Counted from the first letter of the stretch, positions 32,835 to 45,268 are shown. The stretch is DNA of 64,000 bases from Ypsolopha sequella (GCA_934047225.1 OW203986.1:14201221-14265220), one strand, 5' to 3'. The notes: generated from the sequence alone by a model not told the origin. Numbers and translations are program-made.

Positions 32835-35287
32835 AATTTGTCAAGTACAGAAGGTGATCAAAATATCTCCTTAGGGCGTGCAGGGTTATCTGACATTAGT
32901 GTCTGTCAGTCCGAAGCGACATACCCCGAAAAGGTTCATTACTTTACTGGCTGGTCTTTCACGTCCATTGTAGTTACTGCAGTTTCCACATAAACAGTGT
33001 AACTAACTAAGGCCAACGGCCAGACGGTCTTTAAAAAAATATCGTCTCCTCGCTACTTTATTTGTGTTCTACGAGTAAATATCCATTAGGGACCTAAGTG
33101 ATGGCCGTACTTACTACATATTTTTATAACTAAATGTCACGACTTACGACATTTTAAAGCGCATAAAATTTACTATTTTTACAGATGCATTTTTTTTAAG
33201 TCATGTGCATATTATATGCCACTTGCTGTTGCCCTTGAACCATAAAGTGCCCGAGTAACTGCATAATATGTGTATTGTATGACAGTTTTGTTTATATGTA
33301 TAGTTATATGGGCTATGTTCGGAGTTTGTTTGATGGATCATATCAGAAATGAGGTGATTCGTCAAAGAACCAAAGTTTTATTTACCAAAATTACTCTTTT
33401 TTAGTCACCCCCTTTCTATTTTTATTACTTTTCTTTAATGTAAAGACACACACACCGGGTCTGCTCTTATGATTATTGTTGACTATTTTTGACTTGAAAA
33501 TTTCGGTATTTTCAAAACGAGTGTCGTTCTGAGGGTAGTTGTCTATATGTACTCGTATCTAAATTTTTTTTTTCCGTTACTTGGGACATCAACAGAAAAA
33601 TAATTCAAGTACTTAGTTGTACACAACATCTACAAACAGAGCTTAATAATCATTAGTAGGTTTACTTGTACATAGAGGTCGTACAAGGAGGCTGCTCCTT
33701 CATCAAGAAAATAAAACTGTTCAAGCGCGAGTACTCAGTTGAAAACCTAAAATCTCAAAAGAATTTTTAAATACTTACTAGAATTTTGAAATACTTGCTT
33801 AATAAACTATGCTAGTATCTTGAATTTTAAATACTTAATAGTGGGTTCTCTTTGTCTTTACAATGTGGATTTAAGTGGACACACTCGTACATACTTGTTA
33901 GCACTTGAAAAAGTATCTAATTCTTACGAGTATACGATTCTTCTAGAATTAAATTCTACCAAACCCAATAATAAACACCTGTTCTACGTCTCAGGCTCAA
34001 AACCAATAATATTATATAGCTCGAATGACATTCGGAATTCAAAAGATTCAAAGAAAAAGGGATTAAGAAAGCTTCCTATCTGTCCGTCCGTAAGATAAAC
34101 AGTCTGCGGATTAGGGTTATCCATCCACAAACAAGCAGCGGCGCCGGATAGGACGACGCGCTGGAGTGACGTCCTCATAAATCCACAAGTCCACGTGACG
34201 TGACTTTTACTCTGAGATTTGAAGAGGAGCCCCCAAGCTTCGTCACAAAATAGATACTAGCTTCGTCATCTCGTACCGTTATCAGAATAAAGCAGTTACA
34301 AATAAACTAACAACAAATACATGTTGGTCTTCTGCACAGCCTGCCTTCCAAAAAAAAACAAGGATCAGAGTTCCTCCAATGGTCTGATTTTGTGACCTAA
34401 TGGTTGGATCCCTAAAGGAAATGTATTTTTAAATGTTCATAAAATAAAGTGCAAAAATTCAATCTCCTACTATTGTTTGTGGAAAACTTATTTGTGTTTG
34501 TTTAACATATTTATGAAAATACCAGTCTTTCTTTGTCCGTTTACTGGATGACGTATTAATAATTACTTTAAAAACTTATTCTATTACAAGTTTGTTCAGC
34601 TATTGTAAGCATGAACGTATTAGTTGTTAGCTCTTAGTTTATTTAACTGTTGCATTTTTGAGAATATTTTAAATATCCGCACACTAAAATCCTTCTGTTC
34701 TGAGTTCTGAACAACGCAACGCAAATCCTGCCATCCTTTTCACACTTATCAAAAAAGCAATAAACTATGCTACTATCTTGAATATTGAACGCAGATCGGA
34801 ATAAGAAAAATACCCGAACGCCTGTGACATAAAATAAGAACAAAAAGCAAAGACGCCTTCACACTAGAATGAACTCGCTGCAGCTTATGCTCATCACATA
34901 CCGGCTTCCTCACACCTGCAGACACAATCGATTCCTTGTTTTAGAAACAGAAGTCCAATACTAAACTTTCACAAAACAACGTCTCGAAACAAATGGCAGA
35001 CAAATCCGTTGGCGACAGGAAAAGACGTATGTAGAGTAACAGTCGGGCATTTAGATCTGTTTAAACCGGACTGAAACTATTCCTAAGGCTATTTCTCACC
35101 GGTGCTGAGCTTGGAAATGGTCGGGCAGTGAACGGAGAAACTTTTGTCCAGGGGCGTTGCTAGAATCTTCTTGGAAATTGGGTTCTAAATGCAATAGACA
35201 TTGGTGATAAATTCATTAAAATAACAGTTTCACTGTGCTGTCTAATTATAATCAGGTTTAATTAAGTGCTACAATAGATGAGATCTA
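32835..35287. other. Unassigned, no supported gene
   Basis: Mostly AT-rich. A GC-richer patch near 34100-34200 has no motif. The phrase aataaactatgcta occurs at 33800 and 34758. At 35149 caggggcgttgctag resembles a hAT terminus without a visible partner. Open frames of up to 92 codons look spurious. Confidence 0.4.
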
Positions 35288-35879
35288 TACAGGGTGTTAA
35301 GATGAAGTTGCGGAAGCCGGAAACTAGCAATAGAACCCGTCCGATATGGATTAATTTTCGTGAAAAAAAATTGAGAAATCGAGAGGAAAAAACAAACAGT
35401 TGTCTCATACATACATCTTACTCGCAAACAGCCCCGAAATTATCCGGTGGGACAGTAAGAGGACAGCTCTCATACAGACACAAACTAGGTAGCCCACCAT
35501 GCCTGAGACCGATTGATGGCGGTATATCCATCACCAATTGCCGGGCGTTATATAAAACAGACTGGTGACGGGCATCGGCGTCATTGGTGTGAGGGTTACC
35601 TCGCGAGGTTTTGCGAGGTGCTAGGGTGTGTGAGTATGGGCATTACTTCCAAGACAACTGCCGAGAGTGGCGAAATCTTGGAAAGGCCTATGTCCAGCAG
35701 TGGACGAAGACTGGATGGATATGTCTCATACATTTTGATCGGGTATCTATGTAACTTTTTTATGGAACAGCTGATTTATTGTTCGCGATTCGAGGGTTGG
35801 CTCCATAGTAAAAGTTGTTCGTATAGACGAGTACTATCACCAGTTTCCGGCTTCCGCAAGTTCATCTTAACACCCAGTA
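35288..35879. mobile_element. Foldback MITE family M, copy 4, with nested LINE fragment
   Basis: Inverted termini tacagggtgttaagatgaag and 'cttcatcttaacacccagta' are joined to 'ttgcggaagccggaaact' / 'agtttccggcttccgcaa'. The right inner arm (ggttggctccatagtaaaag at 35794) is typical of the family. The centre has been replaced or invaded by a LINE-related segment at 35445-35712. Confidence 0.8.
35445..35712 (+). mobile_element. LINE 3' fragment nested in family M MITE
   Basis: Matches the fragment at 17723-18035 in opposite orientation: 'cagtaagaggacagctc', 'gaccgattgatggcggtata', 'cagactggtgacgggcat' and 'gtgtgagtatgggca'. Ends with ggcctatgtccagcagtgga, which reads AYVQQW, the RTE-like ORF end. 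Long open frames seen here are by-products and carry no intact protein. Confidence 0.7.
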
Positions 35880-35930
35880 TATCTATATTATCTTGTAAAT
35901 GTTTTCTGGTTTGGTTTTGTTAATATCCAA

Positions 35931-36010
35931 AATATGCTCTACTAAACGGAAAAATCGGTGAAGATAGTTTACTTAAATATGCTCTACTAAACGGAAAAAT
36001 CGGTGAAGAT
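35931..36010 (+). repeat. Tandem duplication, 45-bp period
   Basis: The 35-bp block starting aatatgctctactaaacgga is repeated exactly at 35931 and 35976, separated by agtttactta. Confidence 0.9.
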
Positions 36011-36112
36011 GATGAAAAAACTCTTAGTACGTCTCATTAATCTGGAATTTGGACTACCAGTGGCGGCGCGGCGTCAGACCATAAAATGCCGCACTAGTGA
36101 TTTCTCTTCCTT

Positions 36113-36254
36113 GTACAGGTCCCGGCAGTAAATAATGCACATCGTATCGTAGCATCTTCTCTGTCGCACGAAGCACTAACAGTCCGGTGACAGAGACGTC
36201 GCTCTACGAAGCCGAAGATAGCCGATTTGCATTATTTACTGCCGGGTACTGTAC
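36113..36254. mobile_element. Foldback MITE, gtacaggtcccggcag ends
   Basis: Left arm gtacaggtcccggcagtaaa, right arm tttactgccgggtactgtac, with inner pairing aataatgca / tgcattatt. About 140 bp. A single matching end occurs at 14521. Confidence 0.85.
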
Positions 36255-36957
36255 TTACTTTATATTCTCTGGTACTACTGTTGTTTGTTAACTAACAGCT
36301 GCAGGGTTTGTTTGCTGGGAAGTTTCACTTCGTGTAATCGAAGACGACTAATTTTGAAGAAAAAGGTATTGAAATTGCAAATGAATGCAAAATTTTTTCA
36401 AAGAAAGCATTGCTAACATAATGTAAGGAATCTTGTAAAAATTAGGACCGATTTGTTTCAAGTTTTCAACAAACAAAATCAAAACATTATAGCATTTGCT
36501 AAAACCCTTGTTATCCACAAATACACATAAACCCTAACGTTTGTCGGTGATGTGTGACTTGACGCCATCATCTGCGCCGGCGCCGTTCGTCCAGCAACAT
36601 ATCTATCGGATTTATTTGCGTCCAACGACTGAACTATAATAAGATCTCGTCTGTCTGCCGTACCGTCTCCTCGGCTTCCTCGAGTTTCGTTAGAGGAAAT
36701 ATCAAATTAATAACTAACTACCCGCCTACAGACAGTTTACTGTGAAAAAGTCTCACATGTGTATTTTGGTAGAACAGAGACAAATCGACTTTCGAGACTT
36801 ACGACATTCGACGCAGATTATAAATCAGAGGTATTAAAGCTTTAAGAAAATCGCTTTCTTCAAAACATCTTAGAAATATTTCGAGATTAAGTGATAGATT
36901 TCACAATATTTTTACTTTGAGCACAGAAAAGTCCGAAACATGTAATGTTTTACAGCA
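36255..36957. other. Unassigned; GC-rich patch at 36560-36680
   Basis: No supported gene. The patch includes gcgccggcgccg and is not repeated in the window. It might be regulatory or exonic, but nothing proves it. Confidence 0.35.
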
Positions 36958-37293
36958 TTCTTAATGACTTGAGCAACTATCTTCACTTAATGACTTGAGC
37001 AGCTATCTTCACTTAATGACTTGAGCAGCTATCTTCACTTAATGACTTGAGCAGCTATCTTGATTTAATGACTTGAGCAGCTATCTTCACTTAATGACTT
37101 GAGCAGCTATCTTCACTTAATGACTTGAGCAGCTATCTTCACTTAATGACTTGAGCAGCTATCTTCACTTAATGACTTGAGCAGCTATCTTCACTTAATG
37201 ACTTGAACAGCTATCTTCACTTAATGACTTGAGCAGCTATCTTCACTTAATGACTTGAGCAGCTATCTTCACTTAATGACTTGAGCAGCTATA
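36958..37293 (+). repeat. Minisatellite, 26-bp unit, 13 copies
   Basis: Thirteen head-to-tail copies of cttaatgacttgagcagcta+tcttca. Copies 2-4, 6-9 and 11-13 look essentially identical. Variants: copy 1 has 'gagcaac', copy 4 is followed by 'tgattt' in place of 'tcactt', and copy 10 has 'gaacag'. Low divergence shows recent expansion or homogenisation. The unit length is not a multiple of three, so it does not encode a simple peptide repeat. Confidence 0.95.
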
Positions 37294-37439
37294 TTTGCTT
37301 AGCTTCCCATAAATGATGTGGCGAGGTGTTGCCAAGCCACGGGCCCACGGTACTTGCACTGTAAACAAACTGTAACGTTATCCTGATGGAGCTGCAACCG
37401 CATCCCGCAACGGCATTTTCCCTCCGACCAAAGTAAAAT

Positions 37440-37710
37440 CCTGCTTTATATTACGTTTTACATGTGAAATTGCCGTTTTCTATAGAGAAATTGAAGGAAA
37501 CTCCATTTTCAGTAGTAACCTTTTTGCATTTTTTTAGGAATGACAAATCCACATTAAGCTAACAGCAACAATAAATTAAATTTTTGAAAGGTGTCAGCTG
37601 TAAAAAAATGATTACGAATCTTATCATGAAAATGGGTGGCATTTATGAAGAACTATTTTTGAAGATTTAATTTTTATTATCAAACTGAAAATAAAAACAA
37701 AATTTAATAC
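37440..37710 (+). repeat. Dispersed repeat family F, copy 1
   Basis: Matches 59275-59590 in inverted orientation: 'ttttctatagagaaattg', 'aggaatgacaaatccacatt', 'aagctaacagcaacaa', 'ggtgtcagctgtaaaaaaat', 'gaagatttaatttttatt'. Diverged and AT-rich, with no clear termini. Confidence 0.7.
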
Positions 37711-38164
37711 CTAGATGTCAAATTACACTAAAATAATAAAACAAGGATTTTGTTATGGAATCTATGCTCACGAGACATACTGTCAGCCAAGCTATTACAA
37801 AACGTCCACTACTATATACCAATGTGGGGTATTACTTCTAAGAGTTGCATATTCAACTTTTCCACTAGAGATTACCAGTTGTTCTTTGAAATGAAAGTTA
37901 GTTTAGCTGCTGAAAGCCGCTGAAATACAAAACTGCATATTACTAGGAAACATTTAATTCTGGAATTTACTTGAAAAAAGTATCAATTCCACAAAATTCA
38001 AATTCAAAATTTATGTCTAGCGTGTGTTGCACATAAATAATGGGTTCCGTTAATTGTTAATGTAATCTGCTTGAAAATTAATATTCAAAACTTACTTCCA
38101 AAACTAACAAAACTAACTTCCAAAGCTTCTAACTTCTAACTTTCATCGAAGATTTTCCTAATAC
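37711..38164. other. Unassigned, no gene seen
   Basis: AT-rich; only a small duplication of 'aacttccaaa' near 38092-38120. Confidence 0.45.
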
Positions 38165-38400
38165 CTACTCAGGCATAGGTCACTTGCGCGCCGCGGTTCA
38201 AAATTCATGCAGGTAGCAGAAAGAACTACCAGTCAGTAAAGAACTACGGTCAGGTCAGTTGCGTGCGCACCGATTACCCCCGGTGTCACTGGGCCGGTGA
38301 TCAAGACAGTTGCGCGTCGCGGTCAAAATTCACGCAGAAAATACAACCAGAAAGTTGCGCGCCGATAACCCCGTGATTAGGATAGTTGCCTAGCTTTTGA
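38165..38400 (+). repeat. Rearranged CG-rich repeat block
   Basis: The phrase 'gttgcgcgNcgcggt..aaaattcaNgcag' recurs at about 38186 and 38308, with partial 'agttgcgcgccgataacccc' at 38352 and 'caccgattacccccggtg' at 38268. The inverted phrase accgcggcgcgcaagtg lies at 39072. Looks like a local scrambled array derived from one CG-rich element. Confidence 0.55.
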
Positions 38401-38432
38401 GGAAAGGGGTATCGCTTTTAAAGGAATAATAT

Positions 38433-38698
38433 TTACAAAATCAAAATCAACCAGGTCCTAAATATTGTTACAACCCATCTAATAAAATGTAATTTCAATC
38501 CATATGTCATTCCAAATTCTCAAACCAGGAGAATTGGTGTCGAGAAAGACTAAATTTTTATGAATATTTGTATCGAGCCGTATTTCTCCAATCGCGTTTC
38601 TGTTTTAATGGATACCTAGAAAATGATTCCAAAAATAATACCTTCTTTACTGAAGTAGATATACATGTTCTAAATGTGTCGATTCTTTTTCCATAGTG
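38433..38698 (+). mobile_element. TTAA MITE family B, partial copy
   Basis: Shares 'aaccaggtcc', 'aacccatctaataaaatgta', 'aaccaggagaattggtgtcg', 'ttctccaatcgcgtttctgt' and 'actgaagtagata' with 49058-49501. Both TTAA ends are lost. Confidence 0.75.
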
Positions 38699-39220
38699 TA
38701 TTGTTTGTAATTAAGGATACCCCGCTAAAAGCCCGCTTCGTTCCGATAAGTTCATATTTTGTTTTTATTTACATAAGCTGTGTTAAATTTTCTACTAACT
38801 TATGTGATTTATGGCGATAGAAAAATTACAGAGTTCTCCATACACTGTACTTTTGCTATTACAGTAACAGTATTACAGTGTCTGGCAACACTGGTTCTTA
38901 TCGTGTAAAGGATAAACTTATTCTAAGATTTCTAAGAAACAGGGTAAGGGTAGGCTCATAAACATTTAGTGGCTTTAAAATCTCCATACCTAAATTGCGC
39001 GCAAGTGTTCCATTGCCGAGTAAAGCCGTAGACTAGAGTCATGAAAGTAATTAGAAGGGCCCGGAAACTGACCGCGGCGCGCAAGTGATCAATACCCAGG
39101 TGGGTATTCACGGGGTCTGTATAGGTATATTGACAGAGCCCTACAAAATCAAACAATTTCAGTTCAACAAGTTTATGTTTATTATTTGTGCCACTGAGCC
39201 ATAGCCATCCACAAAACATC
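38699..39220. other. Unassigned, no supported gene
   Basis: Contains the inverted CG-rich phrase at 39072. The 113-codon minus-strand frame that ends in the hAT element at 39229 crosses unrelated sequences and is spurious. Confidence 0.4.
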
Positions 39221-39831
39221 ATTACAATCAGTGGCGTATTTACCCTGGGGCCAAAAGGGCCATGGCCTGGGGCGGCAGGCTGCGATGAGCGGCACAAGCA
39301 ATTAAGAATTAGCTATTCTTAATACCTATAGAAGCTGACTTGACAAGATGCTGATGACAGCTTTTAAAGTTTTTTAAAAATATATAAATATACTGATAAA
39401 TAACATATACAAATATAAGGAAATCTCAAGATATTTTTCGGGTCCGACCAGGACCCGGCATCAGTTGAGTATCTTAATTAAAATAAATAGACATTGACAT
39501 ATATATAATAAAAGTACATGACATGACAGGTCATGACATAAAAACATATAAAACATCTTAATATTAACTTATTATAATTGTCATTAATAATAATGATGAT
39601 GATGATGTGTCATTGAAAAATATTGTAACTTATTTGGCCATCAGTAAAATGTAAATATTGAATAAATGGTGTTTGCATGGCTTTTTTAGTTTTTTCATTC
39701 ATTATCACCATAGCCCACATCAACACGCTGTTGCATTTCATTTTATTTTTGCTTTTTTCTTGTTATTTTATGGGGCGGCAAACCTCACAGGCCCAGGGTG
39801 CTAAATCTTAAAATACGCCACTGATTACAAT
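39221..39831. mobile_element. hAT-type element with perfect 8-bp target duplication
   Basis: Body 39229-39823. Termini cagtggcgtattta on the left and, read inward from the right, cagtggcgtatttta. Flanked by attacaat at 39221-39228 and 39824-39831. GC-rich subterminal parts (gggccatggcctggggcggc; 'ggggcggcaaacctcacagg') surround an AT-rich middle with (ATG)n near 39593. No transposase. Confidence 0.92.
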
Positions 39832-42188
39832 GCAATCGAAAATAATAATTTCCCAAGTCATACCCGTAAGTCGTCTCTGCGGCAGTAAAATTTTAAAGCC
39901 ATGGGGGAGAAAATTGTCAGTGCGTGTACCGAGCACAGTGATGGCGCCGTCTGGTCGGCCATGGATGAGTCATGGGACTATCCACTCCACCACCCTGGAT
40001 ATACGAGGAATACATTGAAGGCGACTGAAGACAGGAGTGACTAATTCCTTGCCCGTCTTAGGCTTAGAGCGATGGCCAAGGAATCCTTTCTGGAAATAAT
40101 ATGTAAACGTATTCCTTAACTTTACTTCCGTTTCTACGAACTGATATTGTACTTTATAATTATGTCGTCCACCCTTAACGGTTTAGCTATAGTAGCAGCA
40201 GGGATTTCTTGCAGTGGGGAAGTAATTTTAGTGTCATTTGTATGCATTTGGGTAGGTCAGGAATTTTAAAACACGGGTAAAATAGAATGCAAATATTTTT
40301 TGTGACCAAGGGAAAAGACAAAAGAATTTTAAACACCGTCGCCCGTTTTAAAAAAACAAGCGCCTGTTTTCACATCTAACTAAGCCATTATAAGATAAGA
40401 CTGGTCGAAATGGTGGGCTAATATTAATAAGACTACAGATTTTGTTTGTAACACATACTAGAGAAGTATTTCCAAGAAGCATATTCAATGAAAAATTATA
40501 TTTTGTATTCAATAAAGTATAATCCTTGTTTTTGTACGTAATGTTTCGTCTGGAATGATTGAAGTTTGAATATCTATCTTTATCTACTCCCACACTGCAA
40601 TAAGGTTATTACAACATCAAAAGCGGTTTTATAAGTACCTACATTATTTGGCCGATGTTATGATAATACATTATAATACCGCAATTCTGCGCTGTGATTG
40701 GCCAAATTTATTATAACACCGCTAGAGAACCAATCAAAAGCAACAACGGTCTGTCTTAATTTCTTAACCCACGCCCTCTACTCGTTCTCGCTTCTGATTG
40801 GTCTCAGGCATCTACAATACATACTCATTCCTTGAGCTTAGGTATCATGACGAGTGTTCTTTTTCGTGAAATTGTGTCTGATGGTAGTACAAAACTCGAA
40901 AAATGGTAATCCTAATTTTATAATTCCTACTAGATAGTTGATTAGAATAATAACTTTCGATGATTTTTTTTTAATTATGTTAAGTACCCTATTTTTAATT
41001 TAATTATAATTTTAAAGGAAATATAAATTATGGCTGTATTAGCTGGAATAAAATAATTTTATTATTTATTATTATTAATGTATGCCAACAGGCTGTATGG
41101 AAAATTACAAGTAGGTAAGTAAAACATGGGTACCCAGCAGAAAAATATAGTCATAAAATCAGACGTTAATACAAAAAGGTTGTTCAGGAGAAAGCTTTGA
41201 TAATAATTCTGTCTCCATTGTAATATAGGTACAAAATAGTAACAATGCTTGCTCAATTGCTCATCGTATTTTCAGATTGCATGATTTTCTGCTACAATAT
41301 TTTTATTATAATGAAAAAAGTACGAGTCACTGTCGCGTGCTGATGACGACCCTCACGCTACGGTGCACGCGAACAAATAACAATAATCCGTAATGTCCAG
41401 TCCATCATTTTCTCAATTTGTGCGTTACCTGTTGTAGCATAATAATGTAACAAGAAGGGACATGATTTTGTATTTTAGAACTAGAACCGATTCCTGAACA
41501 GCATTTTGTGCAACTGCGTTCCAATGTCTAATTATGTCCAGTCGCACACAATACTTTATCTACGACCACCAAAAATATCGTCTTCGCTTGACATTATTCA
41601 TGATAATAATAATTTAATTATTCATGATAATAATAATTTAATATAATAATAATTTAATTAACAATTTGACGAAAATTAGAAAAGGAACACTTGTCGTTGT
41701 ATTGTCCTGAACCATTATGCAGTATCAGACCGAGATGGAACCGATTCATAAGGGGCCAGTTTAAAAAATTCGACCCCAAGCCAATCTCTACGTAGAAGCC
41801 CAGAGTGTCACAACCATTGAAAATAATTATTTCGATGGTCACAACGTGTCAGTTTTAATATGTGAAAGACTATAAATCGGTCATATAAATTCGAAAATCT
41901 AGAAAGAGACAAATTCATTGGAAAGAGTGAGATGGCGCTCTACACACCTTTGTGTGCGCGTATCACTCACCCAAACGCCAAAATCGCGAAAAAAAATTAT
42001 GCAATTCGATTCCTTGGATTGTGTCAATAATGAACGATATAAACAAAATGGGTTTAGATACGTGATCGCTTAATAATTAAAGAATGAAATTATGAAATCA
42101 AAATGTTCCACGTTTCAGAAACGTCAGATCTGTATGGCATGTCTAAACGGCCGCTCATACTGTTTTGGGTTTGTAAAAACGTAACATC
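39832..42188. other. Unassigned; several small repeats
   Basis: No supported gene. Inverted CCAAT motifs occur three times between 40697 and 40802 (gtgattggcc, gaaccaatca, ctgattggtc), which is suggestive only. A 27-bp duplication, ttcatgataataataattta, lies at 41595-41650. A hairpin around attccttgcc / ggccaaggaat lies at 40045-40083. Confidence 0.4.
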
Positions 42189-42213
42189 CACAGAACTATA
42201 TTAGTTCTGTGGT
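42189..42213. repeat. Short hairpin flanked by gtaacatc
   Basis: ccacagaacta / tagttctgtgg forms a perfect stem. The octamer gtaacatc stands on both sides (42181 and 42212), overlapping by one base. Confidence 0.6.
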
Positions 42214-42232
42214 AACATCATACAATGCAACT

Positions 42233-42655
42233 TTAAGGCGATATACGAAAAAAATACGGGTGTTTCTTTTCTGTGTAATTCATGAAATACACGGAAAATT
42301 TTAATAAATTTCTGGTATATGCAGTTTGACTTTATAATCTAGGGTTTTGAAATTGGAAAACATGTTTGTATAAATTTTCCTCGATAGAAATAATTGTTGA
42401 AATGAGGTCTTCAAACACACTTTTTCTCCTCGTTTGACGAATAGGAACTATATGCAGAACTCAAACATATTTTATTAGGTGTGTTTCAACAATATCTAGA
42501 GATTTGATATTTGAAATTTTGCTAGCTATTTTAGTTTTTTTTATAAAAATATAAAACCAACTTTTTCCCTTTTGCCCTGAATCCGCCCCTCTCGCACTGC
42601 GCGATTTTTCGCTTGGAGTGACAGTGACAAAAATAAAATTCGCATAGCCTCTTAA
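42233..42655 (-). mobile_element. TTAA-flanked MITE, family A, copy 2 (inverted)
   Basis: TTAA at 42233-42236 and 42652-42655; 423 bp. Inverted relative to 215-638 and 51981-52404, which it matches throughout (for example 'aaaacatgtttgtataaatt', 'ctccaagcga' in reverse). Frames inside are repeat shadows. Confidence 0.87.
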
Positions 42656-42805
42656 ACGCAAATTGATCATCAACAAATTTTTCCAGAGAATTAATTTTAT
42701 ATTAATTAAGATTATCTCCAACATCCAACGTCACTCAAAAAACATCTTCTCTTTATGATTCAAGTGTTTCAAGGTTATTTTAAAATAATAATTATTATAT
42801 TTTTA

Positions 42806-42833
42806 ACGCGGGTAGAGCCCCGGGCACATCTAG
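42806..42833 (+). mobile_element. Possible Helitron 3' end
   Basis: Reads acgcgggtagagccccgggc then acatctag, followed by T at 42834. A GC-rich hairpin-like stretch just before CTAG|T is the Helitron 3' signature, and this phrase resembles lepidopteran Helitron ends known to me. The 5' end was not found. Confidence 0.45.
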
Positions 42834-45050
42834 TACCTTACAAAATGCAATGAAACTTCTTCCTGAAACTCTCAAACAGAGCGTTTTTCTCGTTGTTTCT
42901 TTTCCTTAGTTTTTAGCTTTCCTCCAGATGTCGGTGTCCATGTCATAGTGGTTTTTAGTTTGTTTGGAATCTTTTATTTATGTTGCTAAAGTATACGACA
43001 GTGCCATCTAGGAATCTTATTTAACACTAAATTTGATACAAGAAAAAATGCTCCTTGTTATTACTTGATATATTTATACGTCAATGGTTCTTATCTTACC
43101 ACGATTTTATTTTTGAAATCTCAACGCAATATTAAACTGTGGTAAAAATCCAAATATCGTAAAAATCCATCAAATGTCTGTATGTACAAGTATAAATTTA
43201 AATGCAACATTGAAAATTTTGAAGTACATATGTATTGAAATAGTTAACTTTTTTAAATGGAAAAGTCATGATAGGCCTTAATAAAATAATAACTTTTATT
43301 TTGAAAAATCCCTAAAAATGTTGTACTTTTTTAACATTTTGTTAACAACAACAACAACAATTTATTTTGTTTAAAGGTTGAATCTTTGTAAACATGGTTG
43401 TATCTTTATTACATATTTATGTAGGTACAAAACGTAACGCAAATTATTAATTATGCATGTTTGTATCAAGCATAATATTTAGTAGGAACAATTAAAGAAC
43501 ACAACTTTCAAAGCTTCAGATTTAAAGAGACATATGTCTCTAATAAATACGTTCGCTAGCTAAGAAAATTAATAATATAACAATATATTATTAATAATAT
43601 AACAAACGAAATCTACATCCAAGAACGCAGAAAATGAAAAATTTCTCATTGAACTGAAAAAATGAACTACCACCAAAAAAAACATGTCCACAAATATAAA
43701 AAGTCATTTTGTTCATCATTGCATGTAGATTATGTTGTATGTCGGTCGGGGCTGGTTACATGTTTCTGCCAGATCTAATTACGAATAATTCACCATAATT
43801 GATTAAATCTGTAACAATCGTGATAAACTCAATTAACAAACGAATTGTTCTGTTGAACCTGATACTACTGCAATGTAGGATAATTTGATCATTTTTACGT
43901 GGGGGCTATAAAGTTGAAGTGTTCGTAATATTCTAGCAGGAATGCAAATAAAGATGATTCTCACAATGATAGATAAATTGTTCTGCGAAGGTGTTATTTT
44001 AAGATTATAATAATAATCATTACTCATGTAAACAATGCCTTACTTCAATATGGTGTTTTGCATATTGAGGTAAGTTGAAAGAATTGTTAATACAAAAAGC
44101 TTACACCGTCAAGGAATTCTTGGATGACAATAGAACTTAACATTAAAAAAAAATATTTAATGTTACAATTTTATTCATCAATATTCAGTTTATAATTAAA
44201 ATATTTGGTGTCTAAAATTTAGATAATAATAAGAATAATTGTAAATAATTATGACATTTATTTTAAGTTAGCACCTTACTTTAAAGTAAATTTTGTACGT
44301 CTAATGGTAGAACATTATGGTAGAACATGACCCATGTAAATATTTTTTATTATCCCTATTCTACCTATGCCTCAACAAAATAAAGAATTATGAATTATTA
44401 TTACTACATCATGAAATTCATGAATTATTATTATTACATCATGAATTATTCTCAAGTTTTATTTAATTTAACTGATTTGTCAAAGACTTTCTTCTATTCG
44501 ACTGATAGGGTCCCAATAACGGTCCCATACCGTAAGCCGAAATATTCTAAGTTTAAATATCTTTTATTGATTTTTTAAAATTATATACCTATCCCAAATA
44601 AATAAATATTACTATTTTTAAGATTTGCATTACAACAAAAAATGCATGTGTGTGTATATATTGTGGGCTTGAAAGCAATTCTATAGACTTGCAAATATTA
44701 TATTGACATGTGATATCTTGTCGGACTTTACGCAGGGCTCGGCCTTCGGACTCGATGCGGTTTGATACCTGGCCCTAATCGAGCAAGATAATCTGGAACC
44801 GCGATCGCTCCAAGCTAGGAGCAGATAAGGACTGTTAGATAAAAAAAAAAAACAAAAACTGCATTGTAAAAGACTGTTACTTTAGTTAACAGCTTGAAAG
44901 TTCCGTATAAGCTTACCTATGGGTGAAATGCATGAACCCTCTCTTTTTATTCAGAGGTAAATGAAATGTAGAACTATTGATGAAGTCCTTTATTACCCTT
45001 CGCGTGGATATTGCAATAATGTCCATTATTAGTATTATTATCTTACCTTA
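42834..45050. other. Unassigned; possible retroposed sequence near 44700-44860
   Basis: No gene seen. At 44706-44840 a GC-rich segment (ctcggccttcggactcgatg) is followed by an A-run (44841-44860), which may be a poly(A)-tailed retroposed piece. Also an (AAC)n run at 43346-43361 and a duplicated gaattattattNNtacatca at 44392 and 44420. Confidence 0.4.
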
Positions 45051-45268
45051 ATTAACATTATATCATTGCAGTATAGAAACGCAGAAAGAAAAGTAAATCT
45101 GGATGTGAGAGGTCCCGTTTCGAATTCTGGTTCAGAGCTCCTCACATCCAGATTTACTTTTCTTTCTGCGTTTGTATAGAAAAGATGCAATGATATAATG
45201 ATAATTTATATCTCCTTGCGATGGATAAATCGCCAAGTGTTCAAACATAGAAATTTATTTCTGTCATA
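45051..45268 (+). mobile_element. MITE family C, copy 2 (complete palindrome core)
   Basis: attaacattatatcattgca, then gaaacgcagaaagaaaagta pairing with tacttttctttctgcgtttg about 80 bp later. The non-palindromic side reads 'ttgcgatggataaatcgcca' to 'aaatttatttctgtcat'. Copies at 22861-23035 and 56320-56483 keep parts of the same structure. Confidence 0.8.

Noticed and set aside
35149..35165. hAT left terminus (caggggcgttgctag)
   Set aside because: No matching right end or 8-bp duplication could be found nearby.
35278..35923. Open frames of 96 and 136 codons
   Set aside because: They run across a MITE-LINE junction and match repeat sequences, not a protein family.
36958..37293. CRISPR-like array
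   Set aside because: Units are contiguous 26-bp tandem copies without spacers, in a eukaryotic repeat setting.
38956..39297. 113-codon minus-strand frame
   Set aside because: It crosses the hAT target duplication and element end, so it is an accident of insertion.
40690..40810. Promoter based on three CCAAT-type motifs
   Set aside because: No TATA or initiator in proper position and no adjacent gene; such short motifs occur by chance.
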